From Zobellella denitrificans (GTDB lineage Bacteria; Pseudomonadota; Gammaproteobacteria; Enterobacterales; Aeromonadaceae): 59,171 nucleotides of DNA. A program made the translations under genes and the position numbers. The DNA lies in contig NZ_NMUO01000012.1 of NCBI RefSeq assembly GCF_002237365.1, positions 1-59,171 of the forward strand, in the 5' to 3' direction. Position 1 is the first letter of the stretch. Each line of letters begins with the position of its first letter. Positions 8,861-17,959 of the stretch are shown in pieces. Under the pieces are notes generated by a model that saw only the letters and a list, made by a program, of their open reading frames with translations, was not told where the DNA came from and searched no databases.

Positions 8861-10895
8861 ACGGCTCTTGTGGCAGGTTGCGCACCGCTTCGGTCAGCCG
8901 GCCGGGCAGGCCGGCGGCGGGGTAGGGGACGGGGCCCCGGTACCAGGGCTGGCAGGGCTCGGCCAGCGCCGGCTGGTGCAGCCGGAGTTTGGGCGCCCGC
9001 CAGCTTTCTTCCAGGTGGATGGCCAGCTCCCGGCAGCCCTGGTCGTTGACTGCACCCAGCTCCAGATCCCAGCCGCCCGTCAGATCCAGCTCGCCCCGCA
9101 GGGCCAGCAGGTGGCGCACGCTCTGCACGGCGCTGCCGTCCAGTTGCCAGCGGCCCTGGCGGACCGGCCCCTTCAGCTCGGCACGGTAGATAAAGCCGTC
9201 GCCCTGTTCCAGATCCAGGGCGGCCAGCGCCGGGTCGACGCCCTTGGCCTCGCGGTAATCCTCGCCGAGGCGCCGCCGCAGCCAGTCGTCCAGCCCCAGC
9301 CGCTCCACGAAGATATCCTCGCCCTCGAGGCGCAGTTCACCGTCCCAACTGGCACGGTTGTGGAGCTCGCCCTCGAGTTCGGCGCTCAGGTTCAGCCTGC
9401 CGGAAAAGCCGCGCTCCTTGCGCAGCCAGCTGCTCAGCCGGCGCAGGGCCAGGTCCTGGGCCTCCAGCCGCAGGCTGGCCTGGTGCGGCGGATAGACCGC
9501 CAGGCTGCCCTCGAGGCGGGCCCGGCCGTCGAGGACATCCCCGGCGAGTTCGTCCATGATCAGCCGGGTATCATCCAGCCGGGCCTTGAAGCCGCCCTGT
9601 CGGCTGATCAGGCTGTCGTAGGCCAGCTCGCTCCAGCCGCCTTCCAGCCGGGCCTGCTCGCTGAGCGGGCGCCACTGCTCGGCGGACCAGGCCAGGTCGG
9701 CCACGAACAGCTGGCCTCCGTGCAGGGACAGGGGCAGGCCGGGATCCATGGACAGCAGCTCGGCCTGGCTCAGGTTCAGCTTGTGGATGCGCAGATCGGG
9801 TACCGGCCAGTGCATGTCGGGCAGCCATTCCAGCTTGCTGCCCGTCAGTTGCAGGTTGTCGATATCCAGTCGGCCCTGCTGCGGAAACCAGCCCAGCTCG
9901 GCCTCCAGGCTGCCCTGGTAGGCCTTGCCCTGCAGGCTGAGCCCCAGCCGTTCCCGGGTGCCGAGCAGCTGGCCCTGGTGGGCGTCGAGCCGCAGCCAGT
10001 CCAGCACCGCCTCGTCGGCCTGCCAGTCGCCGCGGGCCTCGGGCAGGCCCTGGCCCGGCCATTCCACATAGCGGAAGTCGCCGTCGATGCCGTTGGCGGT
10101 GAGCCAGGGGCTGGTGATGCTCAGATCCTGGAGGCTGGCGCGGTTGAGCAGCAGGGTCCAGCCCTCGGGCAGGGGCGGCGCCTGGTCGAATTGCAGCCTG
10201 GTGTGGCTGAACCTGGGCTCATCCAGGGTCAGCTCCCGGCTGGCCGGATCCAGGCTGAGGCCGGCCTCGAACAGGCCGTCGAACAGCCGGCTGCGCAGGC
10301 CGTCGAGCTCCAGCCGGCCGCGGTGGATGCGGCCCTCCAGGCCGATGCGCGACATCTCCAGCCAGGGGTGGGACAACTGGCGGACCTGGCCGCTCAGGGT
10401 CATGTCCGACCACCAGCGCCACTGTCCGTCGCGCCTGGGCTGCCAGTCGTTCAGCTTGAGGTTGACGCCCTGGGCCTCCCAGCCGTCCCAGGCCAGGGTC
10501 AGGTTCTTGGTGTTGAGTTCGTCGACGGTGATGGTGGCCAGGTTGTCCGGCAGGGCCGCCAGCTCGGTGGCCCGGTCGAGCCGGATGCGGGCGTCGTTCA
10601 GGTCGAGCACGGCGATGCGGGTCTGGCCCGCCAGGGGCGACAGCCGCGCCAGCTCCAGGTAGAGCTGTTTCGCTTCGAGCCAGTCGCCCAGGCGCACGTC
10701 TTCCGCCAGCAGCTTGTAGGGATGCAGGGGGTTGAACTCCAGCCGGCCGATGGAGATATCCAGCTCGGTGTGTTCGTTAAGCCACTCCAGTACCGGTTTT
10801 TTCAGCTGGTTGGCATCGAAAAAGCTGAGCAGCAGCCAGCCGGCGGCTCCCAGCAGCAACAGGGCGAGCAACAGCTTCCTGGCCAGCTTTCTCAT
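8859..10895 (-). CDS. AsmA-like (YicH-type) membrane-anchored periplasmic protein
   Basis: This 678-residue protein has a single N-terminal membrane anchor (about residues 7-25, LLLALLLLGAAGWLLLSFF) and a long beta-rich periplasmic part full of short hydrophobic-polar alternations. This is the pattern of AsmA-family repeating beta-groove proteins, implicated in moving phospholipid or controlling envelope lipid flow. Its position next to recG recalls E. coli yicH, though yicH is shorter (about 570 residues). Assignment to the family is from the N-terminal region and overall composition; the specific subfamily is an inference. Confidence 0.75.
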   Translation of the reverse strand: MRKLARKLLLALLLLGAAGWLLLSFFDANQLKKPVLEWLNEHTELDISIGRLEFNPLHPYKLLAEDVRLGDWLEAKQLYLELARLSPLAGQTRIAVLDLNDARIRLDRATELAALPDNLATITVDELNTKNLTLAWDGWEAQGVNLKLNDWQPRRDGQWRWWSDMTLSGQVRQLSHPWLEMSRIGLEGRIHRGRLELDGLRSRLFDGLFEAGLSLDPASRELTLDEPRFSHTRLQFDQAPPLPEGWTLLLNRASLQDLSITSPWLTANGIDGDFRYVEWPGQGLPEARGDWQADEAVLDWLRLDAHQGQLLGTRERLGLSLQGKAYQGSLEAELGWFPQQGRLDIDNLQLTGSKLEWLPDMHWPVPDLRIHKLNLSQAELLSMDPGLPLSLHGGQLFVADLAWSAEQWRPLSEQARLEGGWSELAYDSLISRQGGFKARLDDTRLIMDELAGDVLDGRARLEGSLAVYPPHQASLRLEAQDLALRRLSSWLRKERGFSGRLNLSAELEGELHNRASWDGELRLEGEDIFVERLGLDDWLRRRLGEDYREAKGVDPALAALDLEQGDGFIYRAELKGPVRQGRWQLDGSAVQSVRHLLALRGELDLTGGWDLELGAVNDQGCRELAIHLEESWRAPKLRLHQPALAEPCQPWYRGPVPYPAAGLPGRLTEAVRNLPQEP

Positions 10896-10962
10896 GGAAC
10901 ATTCCTTAAAAATCCGGGACTTGTATCATACATTGCTTGAGCCTGGGCGGGAATGTTCCGGC

Positions 10963-13035
10963 TCACACCTTGCCGTAATGATCACGCAGGCCGAGCCAGC
11001 GGCGGATCAGCGGGTCCACCACCTCGGGGTGGCGATCGGCCAGGTAACGGGCCAGGCGCTGCACCTCGGGCAGCAGCGCCTGATCCCGCACCAGATCGGC
11101 AATCCTGAGGTCGGCCAGCCCGGTCTGGCGGGTGCCGAGCAGCTCGCCCGGGCCGCGGATTTCCAGGTCCTTCTGGGCGATGACGAAACCGTCGTTGGTG
11201 TCGCGCAGCACTCCCAGCCGCTGGCCGGCGATCTTCGACAGGGGCGCGTGGTAGAGCAGCACGCAGTGGGAGGCAGTCGCCCCCCGGCCGACCCGGCCGC
11301 GCAGCTGGTGCAACTGGGCCAGGCCGAGGCGCTCGGGGTTTTCGATGATCATCAGTGAGGCGTTGGGCACGTCCACCCCCACCTCGATGACGGTGGTGGC
11401 CACCAGCAGGTCGAGGCGGCCGTCCTTGAAATCGGCCATCACCGCCTGCTTCTCCGCCGCCTTCATGCGGCCGTGCACCAGCCCTACCCTCAGCTCCGGC
11501 AACTGGGCGGAGAGGGCGGCGGCGGTGTCCTCCGCCGCCTGGCATTCCAGCACCTCCGACTCCTCGATCAGGGTGCACACCCAGTAGGCCTGGCGGCCCT
11601 GCTCCCGGCACAGCTGCCGTACCCGCGCCACCACCTCGTCGCGGCGGCCGTCGGGAATGGCCACGGTGGTGACCGGGGTGCGCCCCGGCGGCAGTTCGTC
11701 GATGACGGAGGTATCCAGATCCGCGTAGGCGGTCATCGCCAGGGTGCGGGGGATGGGGGTGGCGGTCATGATCAACTGGTGCGGGTAATAATCTCCCTGG
11801 CTGCCCTTTTCGCGCAGGGCCAGGCGCTGGTGCACCCCGAAGCGGTGCTGCTCGTCGATGATCACCAGCTCCAGGGCGTTGAACTGCACCTGCTCCTGGA
11901 ACAGGGCGTGGGTGCCGACCACCATGGCCAGCTCGCCGCTGGCGAGCCGTTCCAGTTGCTCGGCCCGGGCCTTGCCCTTGACCTTGCCCGCCAGCCAGCC
12001 CACCTGGATGCCGAGCGGCGCCAGCCAGGCGGCGAAGTTGTTGGCGTGCTGCTCGGCCAGCAGCTCGGTGGGCGCCATCAGCGCCACCTGGCCCTGGTTG
12101 CCGATCACCTGCAACGCCGCCAGGGCGGCCACCAGGGTCTTGCCCGAGCCCACGTCGCCCTGCACCAGCCGCATCATGGGCACGGTTTTCTGCAGGTCGG
12201 CGCCGATCTCCGCCACCACCCGGCGCTGGGCACCGGTGGGGGAAAAGGGCAACTGGCCGAGGAAGCGGTCGAGCAGCGCTTGCGGGCAGGGCAGTGGCCG
12301 GGCGCGATGGGCCTGGCTCTGCTCCCGCACCTTGAGCACCGACAGGTTGTGGGCCAGCAGCTCTTCCAGCACCAGCCGGCGCTGGGCAGGGTGCTGGCCC
12401 TGCTCGAGCTGGGGCAGGGCGACGTCGGGCGGCGGCCGGTGCAGCAGGCGCACCGCCTCGTTCAGGCCGAGCTGGTGGTGGTAGAGGCCCTCGGGCAGCA
12501 GTTCCCGCAGCGGCTGCTGCTCGAGCAGGGCCAGGGCCTGGTCGCTGAGCTGGCGCAGGGTCAGCTGGCGCAGCCCTTCGGTGGTGCCGTACACCGGGGT
12601 CAGGCTGGTCTCGGCGGCGATGGGCTGCTCGCCCTGCTGCAGGCTATATTCCGGGTGGATGATCTCCAGGCCGTGGTGGCCGGGGCGGATCTCGCCGAAG
12701 GCGCGGATGCGGGTACCGGCGGCCAGGCTGTTCTTCTGGGCGGCGGCGAAGTTGAAGAAGCGCAGGGTCAGGGTGCCGCTGGGGTCGCGCAGCCGGCAGA
12801 TCAGCATGCGCTTGCGGCCGTAGCTGATGTGGTTGTCGACGATCTCGCCCAGCACCGAAACGTGCATGCCCGGCCTGAGTTCGGCGATGGGCAGGACGCG
12901 GGTGCGATCCTCGTAGCGCAGGGGCAGGTGGAACAGCAGATCCTGCACCGTCTCCAGGCCCAGGCGGTGCAGCTTCTCCAGCATCTTGTCGCCCACTCCC
13001 TTGAGCAGGCTGAGGGACATGTGGTCCAGGTTCAT
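10963..13035 (-). CDS. recG: ATP-dependent DNA helicase RecG
   Basis: This 690-residue branch-migrating helicase reverses stalled replication forks and processes Holliday junctions. The N-terminal wedge/OB domain (about 60-160) is followed by a superfamily 2 motor with Walker A GDVGSGKT (about 290), the DEQH box in IIDEQHRFGV (about 395), TATPIPRT and the C-terminal motif QLHQLRGRVGRG. The length is close to E. coli RecG (693). The start MNLDHMSLSLLKGVGDK matches the usual N terminus. The upstream gene on the same strand is pssA, about 115 bases away across an inverted repeat, so a separate promoter is possible. Confidence 0.97.
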   Translation of the reverse strand: MNLDHMSLSLLKGVGDKMLEKLHRLGLETVQDLLFHLPLRYEDRTRVLPIAELRPGMHVSVLGEIVDNHISYGRKRMLICRLRDPSGTLTLRFFNFAAAQKNSLAAGTRIRAFGEIRPGHHGLEIIHPEYSLQQGEQPIAAETSLTPVYGTTEGLRQLTLRQLSDQALALLEQQPLRELLPEGLYHHQLGLNEAVRLLHRPPPDVALPQLEQGQHPAQRRLVLEELLAHNLSVLKVREQSQAHRARPLPCPQALLDRFLGQLPFSPTGAQRRVVAEIGADLQKTVPMMRLVQGDVGSGKTLVAALAALQVIGNQGQVALMAPTELLAEQHANNFAAWLAPLGIQVGWLAGKVKGKARAEQLERLASGELAMVVGTHALFQEQVQFNALELVIIDEQHRFGVHQRLALREKGSQGDYYPHQLIMTATPIPRTLAMTAYADLDTSVIDELPPGRTPVTTVAIPDGRRDEVVARVRQLCREQGRQAYWVCTLIEESEVLECQAAEDTAAALSAQLPELRVGLVHGRMKAAEKQAVMADFKDGRLDLLVATTVIEVGVDVPNASLMIIENPERLGLAQLHQLRGRVGRGATASHCVLLYHAPLSKIAGQRLGVLRDTNDGFVIAQKDLEIRGPGELLGTRQTGLADLRIADLVRDQALLPEVQRLARYLADRHPEVVDPLIRRWLGLRDHYGKV

Positions 13036-13079
13036 GGCGGCCCCGTACTGTAAATATTTACAGAGGATAGCAACAAGGG

Positions 13080-13150
13080 CCGGAAGCTGGAAGCGCGAAG
13101 CCGGAAGATGAACGGGGCCGGCTTCCAGCTTCTGGCTTCCGGCTTCCAGC
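13080..13150. repeat. Inverted repeat of GGAAGC/GCTTCC heptamer-like units
   Basis: AAGCTGGAAGC (13084-13094) pairs with GCTTCCAGCTT (13121-13131), and GAAGCCGGAAG (13097-13107) pairs with CTTCCGGCTTC (13136-13146). The unit is the same as in the array at 8747-8860. It lies directly 3' of pssA and 5' of recG. Confidence 0.85.
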
Positions 13151-13151
13151 G

Positions 13152-14501
13152 TCAGAGCAGCCGCTTCAGCAGCACATTGGCGCGGGTGCGGGCCACCCGC
13201 TTCAGCAGCTTCTGCACCGGGGCCGGGTAGTCTTCCAGCTCCTCGATTTCGGAGAAGTGCTCCAGCCGACGGCAGTGTTCCAGGATACTGGCCTTCTCCG
13301 CCTCGAAGCGGGCCTGCAGCAGTCGCTCCGGATCCTGCAGCAGCAGGCCGTTTTCCAGATCCAGCCCCCAGGCGCGGGGGTTGAGGTTGTTGCCGGTGAT
13401 CATGGCCAGGTCGTCGTCCACGAACAGCCCCTTGAGGTGGTAGGAGTTGCGTTCGTGGTGCCAGAGCATGATGTTGAGCCGGCCCTGGTAGATGAAGGTC
13501 TGGTTGGCGCGGGCGAAGCGGCGCAGGTTGGTCTCGTACAGGTAGGGCAGGCCGCCTATGGTACGGAAGGGCTCCTCCGGCGGAATGTAGAAGTCGTTGG
13601 CGGTCTTGTCGCCGATCACCAGGGTGACCTCCACCCCTTTCTTCAGCAGGGTCCGGATATCCTTGGCCAGGGGTTTGGGCAAATTGAAGTAGGGCGTGCA
13701 GATGAACAGCTTCTCCCGGGTGCCGCGCAGCAGGTGGCGGATGGCGCGGTTGAGCCGGTTGCCGAACTTGCCCAGGCCCGCCAGCGGGGTGACGGCCACC
13801 TGGCCGGACCGGCGGGTGACGTCGTCGAACTCGTAGCTGGCCCGGCGCATCTGGTGTTTGAACTGGCGGATGGCATGGCGCAGCTGGCGGGCGCGGGGGA
13901 TCTCGGGCCGGCTCAGCAGCGGGACCGCCGGGTTGTTGCCAAACAGCCGGTCGACGTAGTCGACCATGCAGTCCGCCAGTTTGGCGTCGGTGATCTGGTG
14001 GTAGCGGTCAAAACGATACCTGTCCTGCTGGTGCAGGTAGATGTCGTTGAGGCTGGCGCCGGAGTAGAGCACCACGTCGTCGAACACGAAGCCCTTGAGG
14101 TGCAGCACCCCCAGCAGTTCCCGGCCCTTGACCGGCACGCCGTAGACGGGGATGGGGTGTTCATGGCGGGCGGCGAATTCCTGGTACATCAGGTGGTTGC
14201 CGCCCTGGCCGCGGTGACCGATAAGCCCCCGCTGGGCGCGGTGGAAGTCCACGTAGAGGCGCACGTCCAGCGCCGGATTATCCTGTTTGGCCTGGTAGAG
14301 GGCGCCGAGGATTTCCCGGCCGGCCTCGTCGTCCTGCAGGTAGAGGGCCACCAGGCAGATGCGGGTTTGGGCGGCGGCGATCAGCTCCAGCAGCCGTTGC
14401 TTGAAGGCCCGGGCGGAGTACAGCACCTCCACCCGCTCGGCATCCACCGCCAGGGTGGGCAGGTGCTCCAGCAATGTTCGGTAGTAATTGGCTAGCGGCA
14501 T
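13152..14501 (-). CDS. pssA: CDP-diacylglycerol-serine O-phosphatidyltransferase
   Basis: This 449-residue phospholipase-D-superfamily enzyme makes phosphatidylserine, the precursor of phosphatidylethanolamine. The two catalytic motifs are HLKGFVFD (His134, Lys136) and HLKGLFVD (about 352), each followed by an asparagine-containing stretch (GASLND and GNNLNPRAW). The signature VGDKTANDFYIP typical of gammaproteobacterial PssA is at about residues 300-310. The ATG at 14501 gives a protein the length of E. coli PssA (451); an upstream TTG at 14552 would add 17 residues and has no better ribosome site. This form is usually soluble and binds ribosomes or membrane. Confidence 0.93.
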   Translation of the reverse strand: MPLANYYRTLLEHLPTLAVDAERVEVLYSARAFKQRLLELIAAAQTRICLVALYLQDDEAGREILGALYQAKQDNPALDVRLYVDFHRAQRGLIGHRGQGGNHLMYQEFAARHEHPIPVYGVPVKGRELLGVLHLKGFVFDDVVLYSGASLNDIYLHQQDRYRFDRYHQITDAKLADCMVDYVDRLFGNNPAVPLLSRPEIPRARQLRHAIRQFKHQMRRASYEFDDVTRRSGQVAVTPLAGLGKFGNRLNRAIRHLLRGTREKLFICTPYFNLPKPLAKDIRTLLKKGVEVTLVIGDKTANDFYIPPEEPFRTIGGLPYLYETNLRRFARANQTFIYQGRLNIMLWHHERNSYHLKGLFVDDDLAMITGNNLNPRAWGLDLENGLLLQDPERLLQARFEAEKASILEHCRRLEHFSEIEELEDYPAPVQKLLKRVARTRANVLLKRLL

Positions 14502-14611
14502 AGAAAAACCCGGTTGATAAGGTTGCCGTTTAAGACCGTGTCTCAACGACAAAATTCGGGGCAGTGTACCGAATTTAGGGGAAGGGCGGCAAATTACCGA
14601 CGCTGGAAGCT

Positions 14612-14687
14612 GGCTGTAGGGCCCATTTCAATGGGCCATATCTGCAGCGGGGCCGTGGTTTGGTCGAATAAATTCGACCCTACAGCC
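14612..14687. repeat. Nested palindromic element (outer pair plus two inner hairpins)
   Basis: Outer arms GGCTGTAGGG (14612-14621) and CCCTACAGCC (14678-14687) are perfect complements. Inside are two perfect 8-base hairpins, GGCCCATT/AATGGGCC (14620-14637) and GGTCGAAT/ATTCGACC (14662-14679), giving a multibranched fold. It lies just 3' of the aminopeptidase gene. A related core, AAATTCGACC, occurs at about 26916 after the IclR gene. Confidence 0.8.
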
Positions 14688-14699
14688 CCGCCGTTCGTC

Positions 14700-16490
14700 T
14701 TACAGCGGCCGGGTGGCCTGTTCCAGCCAGGCCAGATCGTCCCCGGCGAGGTTGGGGCCGACCTTTTCCCACACCTGGGCGTGGTAGTGATTCAGCCACT
14801 GCACATGCTTGGGTTCGAGCCAGGCCAGGTCGATCAGGCGGCGGTCGAAGGGCACCCAGGTGAGGTTTTCGAACTCGAACACCGGGATGTCGCCGTCGGT
14901 GTCGGCCGGGCGCACCACCTCAAGGTTTTCGCAACGGATGCCGAAGGCGTCTTCCCGGTAGTAGCCGGGTTCGTTGGAGACGATCATGCCGGTGGTGAGG
15001 GGCACCATGCTGCCCTTGGGCGAAATGCGTTGCGGCCCCTCGTGCACGCTGAGGAAGTGGCCCACGCCGTGGCCGGTGCCGTGGTCGAAGTTGTAGCCCT
15101 GCTGCCACAGGGGCAGGCGCGCCAGGGCGTCCAGCTGCAGGCCACCGGTGCCGGCGGGGAAGCGGGCGCAGGCCAGGTCGATATGGCCGCGCAGCACCAG
15201 GGTGAACAGCTTAGCGATCTCGGCATCGGGCTCGCCCACCGCCACGGTACGGGTGATGTCGGTGGTGCCGTCCAGATACTGGCCGCCCGAGTCCACCAGG
15301 TAGATGGCGTCCTGCCCCAGTTGGCGCGGGGTGCCGTTGCTGTGCCGGTAGTGGCACATGGCGGCGTTGGGCCCCAGCGCCGAGATGGTGCTGAAGCTTG
15401 GCTCCACGAATTCGGGCAGCTCGGCGCGGAAGGCCTCCAGTCGGTCGGCCAGGGTGCCTTCGTCCTCCCGCTCCGGGTGGGGCTCGGCCAGGCGCCGGTC
15501 CAGCCAGGCCAGGAAGCGGCACACCGCCACGGCGTCGCGCAGGTGGGCGGCGCGGCTGCCGTGCACCTCCACCGGGTTCTTGCAGGCCTTGGGCAGCATG
15601 CAGGGATCCTCGGCCGGTACCAGTTCGGCGCCGGCCCGTTCCAGCACCAGGGCGCTCCAGGCGTTGGCGGTGGCGGGATCGAGCTGGACCCGGGCGCCGT
15701 TGGCGCCGAGGCTGTTCAGCGCCTGCTCCAGCTCGGCCATGGGCGCGAGGGTCACGTCCTTGCCGCTGTGGCCGGCCAGGTCGAGGCCCTCGAACTTGGC
15801 GGGGTCGGCGAACAGCTGCACGGCACCGTTCTGGTGCAGCAGGGCGAAGCTCAGTACCGCCGGCAGGCAGGGGATGTCGCGGCCGCGGATGTTGAGCAGC
15901 CAGTTGATGGGCTCGGCCTGGGTCAGCAACTGGGCGTCCACCCCCCTGGCCTTGAGGGTTTCGGCGATGCGGTGGCGCTTGGCCTCGCTGTGCTGGCCGC
16001 TGTATTCCTGGTCGAGCAGCAGGGCGGGGCGGCGTTCCGGTGCCGGCCGGTCGTGCCAGTGCCGGTCGATGGGGTTCTCGGCCAGCGGCACCAGCTGGAT
16101 GCCTTTTTCCGCCAGCCGGGTCTCGGCCGTCTGGTGCCAGCCCCGGCTGTGCAGTTTGGGATCGAAGCCGACCCGGCTGCCCGCCTGCAGGTGCTCCGCT
16201 ATCCAGTCGAGGAAGGGGTCGCTTATCAGGTGGCGGAACTCGAACAGTGCCGGATCGCACTGGTGGCGCACCTGCACCGTGTAGCGGCCGTCCACGAAGA
16301 TGGCCGCCTTGTCGGCCAGCACCACGGCGGCGCCGGCGGAGCCGTTGAAACCGCTGATCCAGTCGAGCCGTTCGGCATGGGGCGGTATGTACTCGCCCAG
16401 GTGCTCGTCGTCGTGGGGCACGATAAAGGCATCCAGGCCCTGTTGCTTCAGGCTGTCCCGGACGGCGGCAAGGCGAGTGGCATAAGTCAT
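14700..16490 (-). CDS. Xaa-Pro aminopeptidase (aminopeptidase P, long three-domain form)
   Basis: This 596-residue M24B metallopeptidase cleaves the first residue from peptides with proline in second position. Two creatinase-like N-terminal domains are followed by the pita-bread catalytic domain. Metal ligands are visible in DSGGQYLDGTTDITRT (two Asp), GHGVGHFLSVHE (His), NEPGYY (Glu) and CENLEVV (Glu), and the C-terminal APP extension follows. The length matches the eukaryotic XPNPEP1-like class, not E. coli PepP (441), so the symbol pepP is withheld. The ATG follows AAGGAATCGCC. The gene is alone on its transcript as far as can be seen. Confidence 0.93.
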   Translation of the reverse strand: MTYATRLAAVRDSLKQQGLDAFIVPHDDEHLGEYIPPHAERLDWISGFNGSAGAAVVLADKAAIFVDGRYTVQVRHQCDPALFEFRHLISDPFLDWIAEHLQAGSRVGFDPKLHSRGWHQTAETRLAEKGIQLVPLAENPIDRHWHDRPAPERRPALLLDQEYSGQHSEAKRHRIAETLKARGVDAQLLTQAEPINWLLNIRGRDIPCLPAVLSFALLHQNGAVQLFADPAKFEGLDLAGHSGKDVTLAPMAELEQALNSLGANGARVQLDPATANAWSALVLERAGAELVPAEDPCMLPKACKNPVEVHGSRAAHLRDAVAVCRFLAWLDRRLAEPHPEREDEGTLADRLEAFRAELPEFVEPSFSTISALGPNAAMCHYRHSNGTPRQLGQDAIYLVDSGGQYLDGTTDITRTVAVGEPDAEIAKLFTLVLRGHIDLACARFPAGTGGLQLDALARLPLWQQGYNFDHGTGHGVGHFLSVHEGPQRISPKGSMVPLTTGMIVSNEPGYYREDAFGIRCENLEVVRPADTDGDIPVFEFENLTWVPFDRRLIDLAWLEPKHVQWLNHYHAQVWEKVGPNLAGDDLAWLEQATRPL

Positions 16491-16654
16491 GGCGATTCCT
16501 TAACGCGAAGTGAATAGTTGCTTGATGGACTGGCCCGCCGGCACCGACGGCACCCGAGGGTGCGGGCGCGGAGCGCGTCGGCCACCGACCGGGCCGGGGG
16601 TGGGCAGGGAGTCCGGTTCATCCGAAATCGTACAGGGTTTGCTGTTCGTTCACT

Positions 16655-17563
16655 CTACTTCGCCCGGGATGGCTTGGCAAACCGGGGCCCGAGCCGGAGC
16701 TGCTGGATCAGCAGGGCCGCCACTATCATCACCAGCCCCACTACGGTGGCCGGGTAGATGGCCTCGCCCACCAGAAAACGCAGCAGCAGCAGGGAGGCGA
16801 AGGGCGAAATAAAGATCAGGTTGGAAATGCGGGCGGTGTTTTCCGCGTGTTTCATGGCCAGCAGCCACATCACGAAGGCGAAGCCCATCTCGAACAGGCC
16901 CACGTAGACGGCGCCCACCCAGCCCTGCCAGGCGGTGAGGGCGAAATCCGACCACAGGGCGGTGGCCAGCAGGATAAAGGGCAATGCCAGCAGGAAGCTC
17001 AGGGTCAGCGCCACCAGGGGATCGCCCTGGTTGCGGGTATTGAGTATCCAGTAGCCGGCCCAGATCAGGGTGGATACCAATGCCAGGGCCACCCCCAGGG
17101 GATCCTCGAAGTTCAGGCCGAGCAGGTCGCCCCGGGTGGCGATGACCATGGCGCCCAGGTAGCCGAGCACGATGGCCACCCAATCCTGGCCGCGGATCTT
17201 CTGGCCGAGGAAGGGCACCGCCAGCAGGGTAAGGGTGATGGCCCAGGTGTAGTTGAGGGTCTGCGCCTGCTGGGCCGGCAGCCGGTCGTAGGCCTGGAAC
17301 AGAATAAGATAATAGAGCGCCGGATTGAGCAGCCCCAGCAGCAGGTAGTAGCCGGGCCGGTCGCGCAGATAGCGGCCCAGGTACCTCAGTTTGCCCTGCA
17401 CCGCCAGCAGGCCGAGCAGCAGCACCAGCGAGGTGGCGGTGGCTACCAGCAGCAGCTGGGCCGGGGAAAAGTAGCCGAGGGAGAGCTTGAAGGCGGTGGC
17501 CACGGTGGACCAGCAGGCCACGGCCCCCAGTCCGAACAGGTAGGCTTTTTTCTGATCTTTCAT
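16655..17563 (-). CDS. DMT superfamily (EamA) transporter
   Basis: This 302-residue inner-membrane protein has about ten hydrophobic segments arranged as two EamA repeats (about residues 8-140 and 155-290), the pattern of drug/metabolite transporters that export amino acids, metabolites or drugs. A cue such as NYTWAITLTLLAV at the end of the first repeat fits the family. No substrate can be inferred from the sequence or the neighbours. The 164 bases between this gene's stop and the aminopeptidase start hold no recognisable feature apart from high GC. Confidence 0.85.
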   Translation of the reverse strand: MKDQKKAYLFGLGAVACWSTVATAFKLSLGYFSPAQLLLVATATSLVLLLGLLAVQGKLRYLGRYLRDRPGYYLLLGLLNPALYYLILFQAYDRLPAQQAQTLNYTWAITLTLLAVPFLGQKIRGQDWVAIVLGYLGAMVIATRGDLLGLNFEDPLGVALALVSTLIWAGYWILNTRNQGDPLVALTLSFLLALPFILLATALWSDFALTAWQGWVGAVYVGLFEMGFAFVMWLLAMKHAENTARISNLIFISPFASLLLLRFLVGEAIYPATVVGLVMIVAALLIQQLRLGPRFAKPSRAK

Positions 17564-17638
17564 CTTGTGGTCAGGCCCGGGGGAGACTCAAGCCCCCAGT
17601 GTAGGCAATTAATGCCGGCAGGAGAAGAGGCGGCGCTT

Positions 17639-17857
17639 TCAGTCCTGGTCGGGATTTTTGGCCATGTCCTCGAAGGGACGGCGCTTTTCCCGCTCCAGCA
17701 CCAGCTCTTCCAGGGTGTTTATCCGCTCGCGCAACTGCCGGTTGTCCACCTCCAGCGTCCGTATCCGCTCTTCCAGCTCCCCCTGGGCCCGGCCCTGGTT
17801 GACCAGCAGCGAAGTGATCAGCAGCCCCGCCCCCAACAGCAGTATCCACAGCAGCAT
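17639..17857 (-). CDS. Small membrane protein with a PspB-like coiled coil
   Basis: This 72-residue protein has one N-terminal membrane helix (about residues 2-19) followed by a charged helix with leucine or isoleucine heptads (about 27-58). The segment QLRERINTLEELV resembles the matching part of PspB, which helps activate the phage-shock response, but no pspA, pspC or pspF is nearby. It could also be an unrelated small envelope protein of the same shape. It is upstream of the DMT gene on the same strand, 75 bases away. Confidence 0.6.
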   Translation of the reverse strand: MLLWILLLGAGLLITSLLVNQGRAQGELEERIRTLEVDNRQLRERINTLEELVLEREKRRPFEDMAKNPDQD

Positions 17858-17914
17858 GGCGCCCCCCTTGGTTTGAAAAGGCCAGCTTACTATTTAAGGG
17901 CGACGGGAAAAAGA

Positions 17915-17939
17915 AAAGGGCTGCGCGAGGCAGCCCTTT
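17915..17939 (-). terminator. Terminator of the RND efflux operon
   Basis: Arms AAAGGGCTGC and GCAGCCCTTT form a 10-base stem. On the minus strand the stem is followed by a T-rich stretch (TTCTTTTT), 20 bases after the RND stop. Confidence 0.85.
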
Positions 17940-17959
17940 GGTCATAGGCCGTTATCCGG

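Noticed and set aside
17639-17857. A phage-shock (psp) operon
   Set aside because: Only a PspB-like shape is seen; pspA, pspC and pspF are absent and a sigma-54 site was not found.
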